Source: Coprinus comatus (taxonomy: Eukaryota; Basidiomycota; Agaricomycetes; Agaricales; Agaricaceae). From it: 64,000 bases of DNA. Positions 35,101-44,131 of the stretch are shown here, piece after piece (positions within the stretch are counted from its first letter, which is position 1; the number at the start of each line of letters is the position of its first letter). The stretch lies in contig JAWPGT010000001.1 of the NCBI GenBank assembly GCA_034638255.1, positions 2,046,001 through 2,110,000 of the forward strand, read 5' to 3'. Both the position numbers and the translations under genes were made by a program. Below the pieces are notes generated by a model. The model saw nothing but the letters and a program-made list of their open reading frames with translations, did not search any database and had not been told where the DNA came from.

Positions 35101-36432
35101 AGTGATTGAAGCAGTAAATAGAGTCTTCCTATCCTTCCTGAAGGCCAGAGAGTGCGAAGATATGTTGATATTAAAGCCCTTATGGCGAGTAAGGTACAAA
35201 CAAGCAAGGAGATTGTTTCTTAAGGCAGGAATATGTAAAACTCTAGAAAACTCGACCACTCTCCCCTTCTTTCCTCTCAACACTGGCTGAAACATCACTG
35301 ATCCCATTCCAACTGCAAATACAACTGAATTGTCTGCTAAGCGGACAGGAATGCGAGCTGGGGAGTAGGTCTTGAACCAGTGAAGGTGTGGGGTCATATG
35401 AGAAGTGGCCCCAGTGTCTGCAAGCCAATGAAAGTCAGCATCCAGCTGAAGAGGTGATGATGATGAAGAGGAAAGACAACTTGCATTGCCAGCAAATTCC
35501 TTGATGCAGGCGGCCGATTCAGCGATTGAGGCGGTGGGAGAAGGTGTAGGAGCTTCTGAGGCCTTGTTGGCCTGAGTTTGACGCAAATTGGAACGCTTTT
35601 GAGCGTTTTCTACAGCTTTCTTCTGAGCCTTCTCATATTGCCAGCATTTGGCCATAACATGACCACTTCTACTACAAAAGTCGCATTTCTGAGAGGAGGA
35701 GGAGGGCTGGGACCTTGCCAAAAAAGCGGAGGCATGGGAGGGAAGGTCTACTGCCCTTCTATGACGTTGAATTTCCTCACTGATGAATGCCTGGTGGATG
35801 GTGGCCTTGTCAAGTTTGTCAAGGAGGAGGAGGTGAGAGGTGAAGGAGGAGTAACCCTCAGATGGGAGAGCTCTAATAAGAGCCATGGAAGCGAGTTCTT
35901 CATCCAGGGAGGCCAGAGAGAAGCCCTGTGGCCGAAGATCTTTGATTTTCTTCATACATTCCTCCACCCTGTTGATCAAAGACTGCAAAGATTCATCATC
36001 CCCCTTCCTAATGCTAAAAAGGTCGTCATAGCTGTTGAACCTTGCCCCAGGCCTCTTCTGCAAATGCACCCCCTCCAAACTCTTCCACATCTTACATGGA
36101 TCATCCTGAATCCCATTGAAATGAATCCTCTGGTCTGGCTCAACCATGAGGAACAACCAGCCAGCAGCCTTGTCAGCCTTGGCTTCCCAAGCATCTAGAG
36201 CCTCAGAATGAGAGGCAGGGGTTGGTGCAGAAGGGGAAGAGGTAGTGGTTGACTCTGTGGTGGTGGCAGGTGTTGTTGAAGAAACAGCAGGTGGGGAAGG
36301 GGTAGGCTTGGAGTAGGCACCTGAAACGACTTTCCAGAGCCCTGAAGCGCGGAACCACGCTTCCATTTCACCTACCCAGGTAGAGTAGTTGGTACTGTTG
36401 AGTTTGACAAAGTTTGGTGATGAGGAAGCCAT
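32120..36432 (-). pseudogene. copia-1 gag-pol polyprotein with RNase H deletion
   Basis: One open frame from the ATG at 36430-36432 (MASSSPNFVKLNSTNYSTWV). In order: UBN2-type gag (~1-250); CCHC knuckle CDFCSRSGHVMAKC; protease WLADTGATSHM (~345); integrase zinc part (HRRLIHHN, CEPCLAGK) and core with HSDLHGP, DDKGGEY and NGLAERSNR; a Pro/Ser linker; reverse transcriptase WVYKVKENPDGSIERYKAR, SLDISSAF, SLYGLKQAARQW, VFIDDITLA; then RNase H with FTDASHGS. There the sequence jumps from GGYVTL to STLYIDNQSAI, omitting the segment with the catalytic Glu (family STTEAEY), and the frame shifts: the long frame stops at 32320 while the C-terminus continues in another frame to 32120. All upstream domains are open. 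Confidence 0.92.
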
Positions 36433-36526
36433 ATTTGATAGAGGAAATGCGAAAATGGTGCAGAGAGTGAAGTGAGAGACTGAGTGTGTGTGAGATAAAA
36501 ACGCGTCTGTAAGTCTTTAAAGCGCG

Positions 36527-36538
36527 GGGCCCATAACC
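36527..36538 (-). promoter_or_regulatory. copia-1 primer-binding site (tRNA-iMet anticodon arm type)
   Basis: The minus-strand sequence GGTTATGGGCCC directly abuts the 5' LTR. It is complementary to GGGCCCAUAACC, the anticodon stem-loop of an initiator tRNA-Met (anticodon CAU), not to a tRNA 3' end. This is the half-tRNA priming known for Drosophila copia and some fungal copia elements. Confidence 0.75.
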
Positions 36539-36833
36539 TGTAAGCGCAGGAACGTAGAGCACGACGGGACGCGTAGATTAACGAAGAAACGAAGGTGATT
36601 GATTAAGAAATGAATGAGTTACACTGCAGACAATGGTATGAGACTAGAACATGAAGTTATACTATAACTACTCACCTGCAGACAATGGTATGAGACTAGA
36701 AGGTCACCAAGTGTCTGCAGGACGCTTCTGCAAGCTGTGACATCACACAGTAACACCACATGATCAGAAAAGCGATCACAAGCTACAACTCCATCAACTC
36801 CTGACATTGGGACTGCCTGGAGCAATCCTGACA
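36539..36833 (-). repeat. copia-1 5' LTR
   Basis: 295 bp. Differs from the 3' LTR at CG/CA near 36584, G/A near 36730 and CG/CA near 36774. Confidence 0.93.
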
Positions 36834-36838
36834 CTAGC

Positions 36839-38305
36839 AAGGTCGACGAGTACTTTGCAGCAGTTGTCATCTGCTACTATGTGCTTCAGGTGAGACCATG
36901 TGATATGATCTGGGCCAGGGGCAGAGTTGGAGGCACACCCATCAAGGGCTTCCTTCAGCTCACGCTGTGAAAATGACTTCCATTCTCTTTCAGGGAGGTT
37001 AGGAAGAGCATCAAGGATATGGACATCTACAGGGTGGTTGGAAGCCGCATTGTAGGTACCATTAAGTGCACCCCAAAGGGTGTTGAGATCATGGCAGGGT
37101 CGGCCATTGTATTGAATGGCCTCACATGCTGGGAGTTTGCGAGCTTTGACCCAATCCATGAGGTCCCAAGGTTGCTTGTTGGTGGTAGCAATCTCCTTGA
37201 CTTTAGCATCAAAGAAGACCCGTTTTGCAGCCCTTATTGTTCTGTGGAATGTGGCAAAGTCCTCTGGGAGTCTGCTCTCCCTATAGGTCTGAAGCGTATC
37301 TGAACATTCCTGGTTCCACCAGGATTTTGCTCTTGAAGAAAGGAAGGCATTCTTGGCACTGGTATTCCAGGCCTCAGAAAAGATTTGAGAGATAGCCGAA
37401 GCCATCCCCTTCACCTCTGCCTCTGTAGTTAGGGCTATTCCAGCTAGCTGGCCAAGGCCCTGAATGCAAGCAATAAGAAAGGAAACCTCCTCATCAGAGT
37501 CCTTTGGTAATACTTTGCAGTGTATCCCTGTCTTGGTGACAGGGATGGGATATGTAAGGGTCAATGGGACATGATCCGATGAACCCCTCAGATCTGGACA
37601 TCACTCAGGAACTAGGTTGATACTCTGAGTGATGGGGGCAAATACCAGATCTATGACTGTAGATCGTAGACCGGCTGCATGGGGAATATGGGTAGCACCT
37701 GGATTCCTTGGGAGAACCAGATCTAGGCTAATGTCTGATGCAAAATCTAAGATATTCTGCGCCATGGTATGGTGGTGGTCTACCTCAGGGTTCCAGACTG
37801 AGGAATGACAGTTGAAGTCTCCACCCATGAATATGTGGGGAGGAAGGTATTCACCTTCTGTCATGAGATGACGGATGGCTGTGTTCTGGGCATCATTGTA
37901 AACATTCATCAGGTTCATAGTCTGGTCACCATGGAACAGTGACAAGATTAGAATATCCTGATGGTCAATGAGATCTCTTCGTAATGATGGTCTCAAGCTT
38001 TGTAAACGGTTATGGACATAAGCCATAACACATGGAGGATCTCCAGGATCTGGAGGGCGGACCATATACAACCACTCAGGGTGTTTGGGTGCACCAATAA
38101 CATCCTCTCCCTCAGGGTTAGCTGGGGATGGGGCCTGTCATATAATACGCCAAGGTGGCTCTTGAATAAAGAAAACATCAAAGTCAGACTTAAGATGTTC
38201 CAGCAACATGTCTACATTCACATAACTATGATTCACATTGAATGTAATGATTCATATACTACTGATATCCTCCCCAGGCCTCACTTGGTTTTGTCCTGGG
38301 TTCAT
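36839..38305 (-). pseudogene. LINE ORF2, endonuclease and N-terminal RT part
   Basis: The start ATG at 38303-38305 shares its A with the ORF1 stop (TGATG). The endonuclease domain shows ITFNVN, FFIQEPPW, NVYNDAQN, the catalytic GDFNCHS and SSDHVPLTL. TGA stops (38251 region, 38138 region, 37601-37603) stand where CGA would restore Arg. It continues into FSQRELKEALDGCASNSAPGPDHITWSHLK, the start of the RT palm, and breaks at 36838 where copia-1 inserted, followed by its TSD. Confidence 0.8.
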
Positions 38306-40286
38306 CATTTAGTACGGGGTGTATGGGAGCGAGAGCGTTTATCTCTTACCTCCTGATAGCGGGCCTTGATCCAGTCAGAGTCAAACAAAGTGCTTGTCCC
38401 AGAATGGGCATTTGCGATCATTAGCAGCATGATCACCTTTGCAATTCACACAGTGATTAGCATGTGGGCATGGCTCACTAGCTGTGGTAGGAGCAATTGG
38501 TGGCTGAGCTTTGGCATTACCTTTACACAGACCACAGAGAAGACGATGATGTTCCTCACGATGAGGACCCATGCACCGGGGACACTTGATGGCTTGAGCC
38601 TTACAAGCAGAAGAAGGATGACCCCATTTCCAGCAGCGCTGGCAAAGAGGAGTACCAGGGTTGGCATTTGATGCACGAATATGGCATGCATACTGCCTGA
38701 TGTGAAGGGTCCTATCAATAAGAGCCTTTGCTCGGGTACCTTTAGAGGAGTCCCAGATTTCAAAGTACACAGTTGCAGTATCTGCATGACTTGAGTTGTG
38801 TCTGACCCTAGGCTTGACAGCTAGAGCAAAGTGTTCAGCAAGGTGAGAGGCCTTGATAGCCTCTTCAACCTTGTCAGCAGTGAGTTCAGACCCACAGAGA
38901 TAAGGGGCATCCATGATCTTAAGATAAGATCATGAGGATAGGAGGTGGATGTATGGCTTTGCAGCCTCATCAAAAAAGTGAGTGTTACTAGCCTGCAGGA
39001 CTTCAATGTCCTGAGGTGTAGCGACTCCGGAAGTGGCCATAGAATAGCCCTTGTATGCCCTCCTGGTGGATTCAACACGCAGTGTTGAGCGAGCAGCGAC
39101 CAGAGCCCGGTTGGCGTTCTGGGTGATAGTGAATGGGACCTTGTCTTGGAAGGTCTCAAGTGTAATGAGGAGTTGGTGCCTGGAAGGGCCAGCAGTGGTC
39201 ATCCTGGGATACTTGGAGGCAGTCGGAGGAGGAGAAGATGATGCTACCTGATTAGCAATAGTAACAATGCATTCAGGAGGCAAAGAAGGGAATGTCTGAG
39301 CCAGGGTAGCAATAGCTTCTGGCTTAGAAGGGTTCCAGGAGGACGAGGGAGCATTCTGCTTTGTGACTTGAGCAAACGAGCGCTTGGAGGGGCAAGGCTT
39401 GGTGGCAAGAGGTGGGACAGGAGGAGGGGGACCTAGGAGGTTGGGCCTCTTCGCAGGTGGTTGTTGGGGAGGTGGAGTGTTGTTTCTGGCCCTCTTCTTC
39501 TTCTTGGGAGGGACAGGAGTGAAGTCGGAGTCTCCTAGTGGGTTGGGTGGTCTAGGAGGCATCATAGAGACATCCTCTGGCTAAGGAGGTGCAGGAGGAG
39601 GGTGTTGAGGGGGTGGGGGAAGGGGTGGAGTGCTCGAGCCATCATCAGAAGGTCCAAAGATATGTCCAAGAACATCACCTAGGGTGGTTTGGTCCTGGAG
39701 GGAGGTATCGACTGTAGACTAGCCAGAAGTGGAGATGCTCTGGCCTAGGGAGGCCAAAGCACCAGCAAGGAGGGTAAACTGCCTGTCTAGAGAGTCCCAG
39801 TTGAAGGAGGCAGCAGAAGAATTAAGCCACTTAGCTAAAATGCCAACAGAGCTTGTAACAACCTCAATTTCCTCCTCAGATCGCTCCGGATTGCCAGATA
39901 AAGAAAGAACATGAGAGATAGAGTCTTCAGTACCTTCCATGTGGAAAGGTGAACCAAGAGGAGGTGGAATAGAGCTGTCTCTGGGGGGAGATGAGGTTGC
40001 TGATAAGGAAACAGACCTGGAGTGAGTAGGGCTGCTTCTGTGACTTTGGGCAGGAATGGGGGTGGTGTAGCAGTCCCTGGCATTGCTGGAGGGGTCTACA
40101 GAGTTGGATGGACAACCCCTAGGGGTGTCAGTAGAGCTGGAGGAGCTGGAACTTGTGATGGGGGGGTCAGGAGGATGATTGGACTGGTGTGCGTCGCCAC
40201 AGTGTCCGTTTCCCTGAAACTTTGAGGGAGTATGGATGGTGTCTTGACCATGGGGTGTACCAAATTTCGAAAGAAACGGTCCACTC
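38305..40286 (-). pseudogene. LINE ORF1, gag-like with CCHC knuckles
   Basis: Starts MSGPFLSKFGTPHGQD (an upstream in-frame ATG exists at 40333). The N-terminal half is Ser/Pro-rich, then PPKKKKRARNN (basic, RNA-binding or nuclear targeting), SKRSFAQVTKQNAPSSSWNP, and a conserved middle domain (HQLLITLETFQDKVPFTITQ). It ends with three Cys/His knuckle-like motifs: CQRCWKWGHPSSAC, CPRCMGPHREEHHRLLC and CVNCKGDHAANDRKC. There are stops near 39720 and 39580 and frameshifts near 38930 and 38400. After the last shift the frame ends SHTPRTK with tandem TGA TGA, the first at 38305-38307 overlapping the ORF2 start. Confidence 0.75.
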
Positions 40287-40384
40287 ATTGTTGAGGAATA
40301 AGCAAAATACGATGTTGGGGGTGATGATTCCAAAAAAGGCAGGTGGTGGTACTAAATCAAGAAGTGATGGTCATAATTTCTAGT

Positions 40385-42396
40385 GGTGATTGTTTGTTAA
40401 TGGCATGGGGATGGGAGTTATAACTGAATTTGGGAAGTGGAAGTGCATCGACCCAGTCATTCAGTTGGTTGTTGCAGTAGATCAAGAGATATGTTTCAAT
40501 TTCTTGATTAGCTCATTCTGTTGCACCATCTGTTTGGGGATGGTATGCCGTAGAAGGTTTCCAGTTGATCTGGAGCATCTCAAAGGACCTTTGGGCAGCT
40601 TTAGAAGCAAAATGAGGATCATGATCTGAGACAATAGTGTTGGGGGTACCAAACCGTTTGTAGACATTGTCGATCAGGAGTCTCGAAATATCGGCGAAAG
40701 TGCAGGTTTTCAACGTTGGACAGAGTATTATCCCCTTCGATAATCCGCGATCTATCATGGATAATATAGAATCAAATTTTCCGCAAGGAGGGAGATCGGT
40801 GATTAAGTCCATAGCAATATCACCAAAAATGCACATAGATTTGGATGGAGGAAGTGGTTTGAATGGAGGTTTTGCAGGATTCTGATCAATCTTGAATTGT
40901 TGGCATTGTGGACAGGCTTTGATATAGTTGGTAATGAAATCGCGCATTCCAGGCCATTTCACTATTAACTGAATTCATCTTAATGTTTCATCTATTCCAG
41001 GGTGGCCTGCGGAATGATGATCATGATGCTGTGCTAGAAGCCATTGTTTCTCCTTCAGAGTGGATTCTTGGGCAATTAAGGCAGGTTCAGTTGAAGTGGC
41101 ATTTAAGAATAGCTTGTTTGGTAAAACCACAATGTCCACATTTTCTTCGGCAGAGTCAAAGTTATGATCTGGTTGTCTAGAGAGTGCATCTGCAGCAGGA
41201 ATTTCTTTTCCTGGTTTGTGTTTTATCACAAAGTTGTATTTCTGCAGTTCAGCCCATGTGCAAGCTTGACGATGTGACAGCTTCTGTGAATCTTGCCAAA
41301 AATGGAGATTGTTGTGATCACTGTGCACAGTTACTATATGCAGTGATCCCAGTAGGTAGTGGCGCCAGTCATCAAAAGCTTGTTTGATCGCAAGGAGTTC
41401 TTTGTCTGGAGTGGGATAGTTGTGTTCCACAGGTCCAAGGGATTTAGAACGGAATGCACAAGGACGAGTAACTCCATTATCATCTGTTTGACATAGAACA
41501 CTGCCCGTTGCAAAGTCAGAAGCATCTGTTTCAACATGGAATGGTTTGTGAGGATCAGGAGTGAGAAGGATAGATCTGTTCGCAAACATGTCTTTAACAG
41601 TGTTGAAAGCTTCTTCTGCTTCTGGGGTCCATTTAAATGCTACCGATTTGCGTAGAAGGTCATTTAGAGGATGGGTGATATTGGCATAGTTCCTGATGAA
41701 TTTTCGGTAGAAATTTGCAAATCCTAAGAACTTTCTAACTTCGCGTTGTGATGTTGGTGTAGGCCATTCTGCAATTCCAGCAAGTTTGTCTTCTGACATG
41801 GTAATACTGTTCTGGCTTATCGTCATTCCTAGGAATTCAATGGAAGTTTTCTTGAATTTGCATTTCTTGGTCTTGAGATAAAGATTGTTTTCTTGGACTC
41901 TTTTTAGAACTTCTAGAGTCATTTTGTTAAGATCTTGCTTATTAACAGAGAAAATGTGAATGTCATCCATATAGACAATAACTGCTGTACAACCAGGTTT
42001 GTGAATGAGATCTTGGAAGATATGATCCATCATTGCCTGGAATGTTGCTGGAGAGTTTGTCATTCTAAAGAACATAACAGTAGGTTCAAAAAGACCAAAT
42101 GGAGTTTTAAATGCTCCTTTCCATTGGTCTCCATCAAAGATGTGAACATTGTTATATCCAAGACAAACATCCATTTTGGTAAGGTATTTAGCTCCATGGA
42201 GGTGATCCATAATTGAGCTGACATTGGGAATGGGATAGGTGTTTTTCACAGTATGGGAATTGTGGTAGTGATAATCTTGACATGGTCTAAGAGACTTTCC
42301 ATCTTTCTTGTTGACAAAAAAGAATGGTGATGCCATAGGAGATTTAGATGGTTGGATATATCCTTTGGCTAGGTTTTCATCAAGAAAGGTCTTTAA
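40385..42396 (-). pseudogene. Ty3/gypsy pol relic (gypsy-2): RT, RNase H, integrase
   Basis: Starts within pol at KTFLDENLAKGYIQPSKSPM, cut by the copia-1 LTR at 42396. RT motifs: TKMDVCLGYNNVHI, FGLFEPTVMFFRM, VIVYMDDIHIFS. RNase H: HVETDASDFATGSVL, DKELLAIKQAF. The linker ends in HHDHHSAGHPGIDETLR, then a TGA. Integrase: KACPQCQQFKID, DLITDLPP, VSDHDPHFAS, AYHPQTDGATE, then a TGA. Both main stops (40975-40977 and 40513-40515) fall where the family has Arg (CGA). The downstream end at about 40385 meets the LINE 5' end, so no 3' LTR, chromodomain or end of integrase remains. Confidence 0.88.
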
Positions 42397-42691
42397 TGTA
42401 AGCGCAGGAACGTAGAGCACGACAGAACGCGTAGATTAACGAAGGAACGAAGTTGATTGATTAAGAAATGAGTGAGATACACTGCAGACAATGGTATGAG
42501 ACTAGAACATGATATTAAACTATAACTACTCACCTGCAGACAATGGTATGAGACTAGAAGGTCACCAAGTGTCTGCAGGACGCTTCTACAAGCTGTGACA
42601 TCACACAGTAACACCACATGATCAGAAAAGCAATCACAAGCTACAACTCCATCAACTCCTGACATTGGGACTGCCTGGAGCAATCCTGACA
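42397..42691 (-). repeat. copia-1 family LTR at a recombination junction
   Basis: A full 295-bp LTR (TGTAAGCGCAGG...CAATCCTGACA in plus sense) whose flanking pentamers do not match (TTTAA left, TCCAT right). The sequences on its two sides belong to different elements: gypsy-2 pol and a family C LTR. Confidence 0.88.
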
Positions 42692-43329
42692 TCCATATAC
42701 AATGAAAGATTAGTCAACAGGAGTAAAATGATGAAATGGATAACTAATAACTGGAGTGGAAGAAATGTAAACTCTAAGTATAAATAGAAACTATACTTAG
42801 TTTGATGTTAGTGTTAAAAGTAATGCATATGCATGAAGACATAGTAGTTTAATGATATGTACAGAGTGGTAGATAGTATAGTGTGCTTGTGGAGAGAGCA
42901 GAGTATAAGAGAACTTAATAGTTCAGAAACTGTAGAATATGTATGAGAATGTACACTACTATGCTGGTCTGTGCTACAACAATAAGAAGTCAGGTGTCAA
43001 CTATATGTAACTAATTATACATGAAACAGGAGTTGAAACAGGAGTTGAAACACATAGGTGAAACATTAACTACAACCAATAGGAGCAGTCCACATAATGC
43101 AGAGCAAGTATGAAACAATACAAGTGAAACAAAATTGAAAATGTCATGTGACTATCTAATAATAGTCTATATTTTCCAACAGTTAGGTCATAGTGGAACA
43201 TTGGAGTATCTTGTCAGATGATGTCATCCATGATGGAGTCATCATTGGGAATGAGCTTGGGGAAAATAGCAAATAAGTCTTCCTTGGTAGTGGTAGTACA
43301 GGCTGGTGGTTTGGGTTGGCTCATAACAA
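42692..43329 (+). repeat. LTR family C, left-truncated, split by a family Y LTR
   Basis: Ends GGGTTGGCTCATAACA at 43329. In reverse it is colinear with the family C solo LTR at 17638-18309: TGTTATGAGCCAACCC, the shared short frame, the ACTAAGTATA...TATACTTAGA block, and TTACTCCTGTTG near 42692. Its left end is lost at the copia-1 LTR. The complement carries the conserved frame MSQPKPPACTTTTKEDLF. Confidence 0.65.
42812..43181 (-). repeat. Solo LTR, family Y (370 bp), TSD GTTAG
   Basis: TGTTAAAAGTAATGC...CTATATTTTCCAACA flanked by GTTAG on both sides (42807-42811, 43182-43186). In reverse it matches the family Y LTR at 56562-56942, sharing ATGTCATGTGACTATCTAAT (complement near 56585) and the GTTTCA-type block. 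Confidence 0.88.
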
Positions 43330-43352
43330 CATGAACCCTGAGAGGAGGGTAA

Positions 43353-43611
43353 TGTTAGGACTTATTCAGCAATATTAGTAATCAGCTTAGTAGTGTAATT
43401 GTGCTTACTAGTGTACTATTTTTATCCTTTGCTAACTATTGTCTTACTCATCATAGTTACTCTGGTCCCCATCTTTACTCTGGTCCTCTAGTATATAAAC
43501 ACTGTAGTTACTCTGTGTTTTCTTAAACTTTACCAATTGTACTTTTCCCTTTGTACTCTCTACTACCATTGCCTTAAGTTGCTACCTGAGTCTTGTACAA
43601 AGGTCATAACA
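43353..43611 (+). repeat. LTR-like repeat, family F (259 bp)
   Basis: Runs from TGTTAGGACTTATTC to AAGGTCATAACA and is preceded by a purine-rich GAGAGGAGGGTAA, which could be a polypurine tract, suggesting a 3' LTR. A TATATAAAC box lies near 43492. No matching TSD. Its last five bases (TAACA) served as target for the neighbouring family A LTR. Confidence 0.5.
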
Positions 43612-44126
43612 TGTTACAGTTTCATATTTATCACGACTAATCATTAGAACTAATGATGGACAATAGTGTACTTTCTCTTATCTGTTTTACATAGCCTTGG
43701 ACTAGTAGTTTCTACATGCTTCCACTTGTTGTTTCACTTATTGTTTCAGCAGTAGATTGTTTCACTCTCCTGTCTCACATGTATCACACACAGCCTACAA
43801 CCTGTACTCATAGTTGTATAAATACATGGACAGCAACAGAGATTAAGCTTCAGCTTAATACTCTAAGTTGACACCTTCTAGGTTGCTTCCTCTCTATCTC
43901 ACTCATTCCCCTCTGCTTGATAACCCTAGAACTCAGAGTCAGCTCTAACTCTTATACAAATGGCTTACTAGTAAGGAACACCTATGATCTGCAGTCTGAG
44001 TACTATGGAGGTTGTCCCCTGAAAGTAGTCTCAGTAAGAGTAGATGTTCTCTTCCTACAAGCACCTTGAAGAGGTCCATCATAGCATTATCTATACCAAA
44101 ATGGAGGTATAGGCAAGTTCATAACA
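43612..44126 (+). repeat. Solo LTR, family A (515 bp), TSD TAACA
   Basis: TGTTACAGTTTCATATTT...GGCAAGTTCATAACA flanked by TAACA (43607-43611 and 44127-44131). Two other copies lie in reverse orientation at 17330-18430 and 18468-19024. Confidence 0.88.
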
Positions 44127-44131
44127 TAACA

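Larger units (their letters stand above)
31774..36833 (-). mobile_element. Full-length Ty1/copia retrotransposon (copia-1), TSD CTAGC
   Basis: 5060 bp between identical target duplications CTAGC (31769-31773, 36834-36838). The 5' LTR is 36539-36833 and the 3' LTR 31774-32068, each 295 bp and differing at only three positions that I find (two of them CG against CA), so this is a recent insertion. A primer-binding site directly follows the 5' LTR (36527-36538) and a polypurine tract (AGATCAGGGGGG, minus strand) precedes the 3' LTR near 32070-32082. One 1370-codon gag-pol frame fills the interior. It is inserted into the LINE RT. Confidence 0.95.
29299..40333 (-). mobile_element. LINE (non-LTR retrotransposon) with RNase H, interrupted
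   Basis: Minus-strand order: ORF1 with zinc knuckles (40286-38305), then ORF2 with an AP-type endonuclease (38305-37560), reverse transcriptase (37560-36839, continued at 31768-30684) and RNase H (30383-29299). This is the layout of RNase H-bearing LINE clades such as Tad/I. It is interrupted by a full copia (31774-36833, TSD CTAGC) and a solo copia LTR (30384-30678, TSD GAGAT); removing both restores continuity. The 3' end is lost at the LTR/mariner junction at 29298. Net length is about 5.7 kb. Frameshifts and TGA stops make it inactive. Confidence 0.88.

Noticed and set aside
35578..36198. 206-codon plus-strand frame
   Set aside because: Antisense to the copia-1 gag region, which has clear gag and CCHC motifs on the minus strand.
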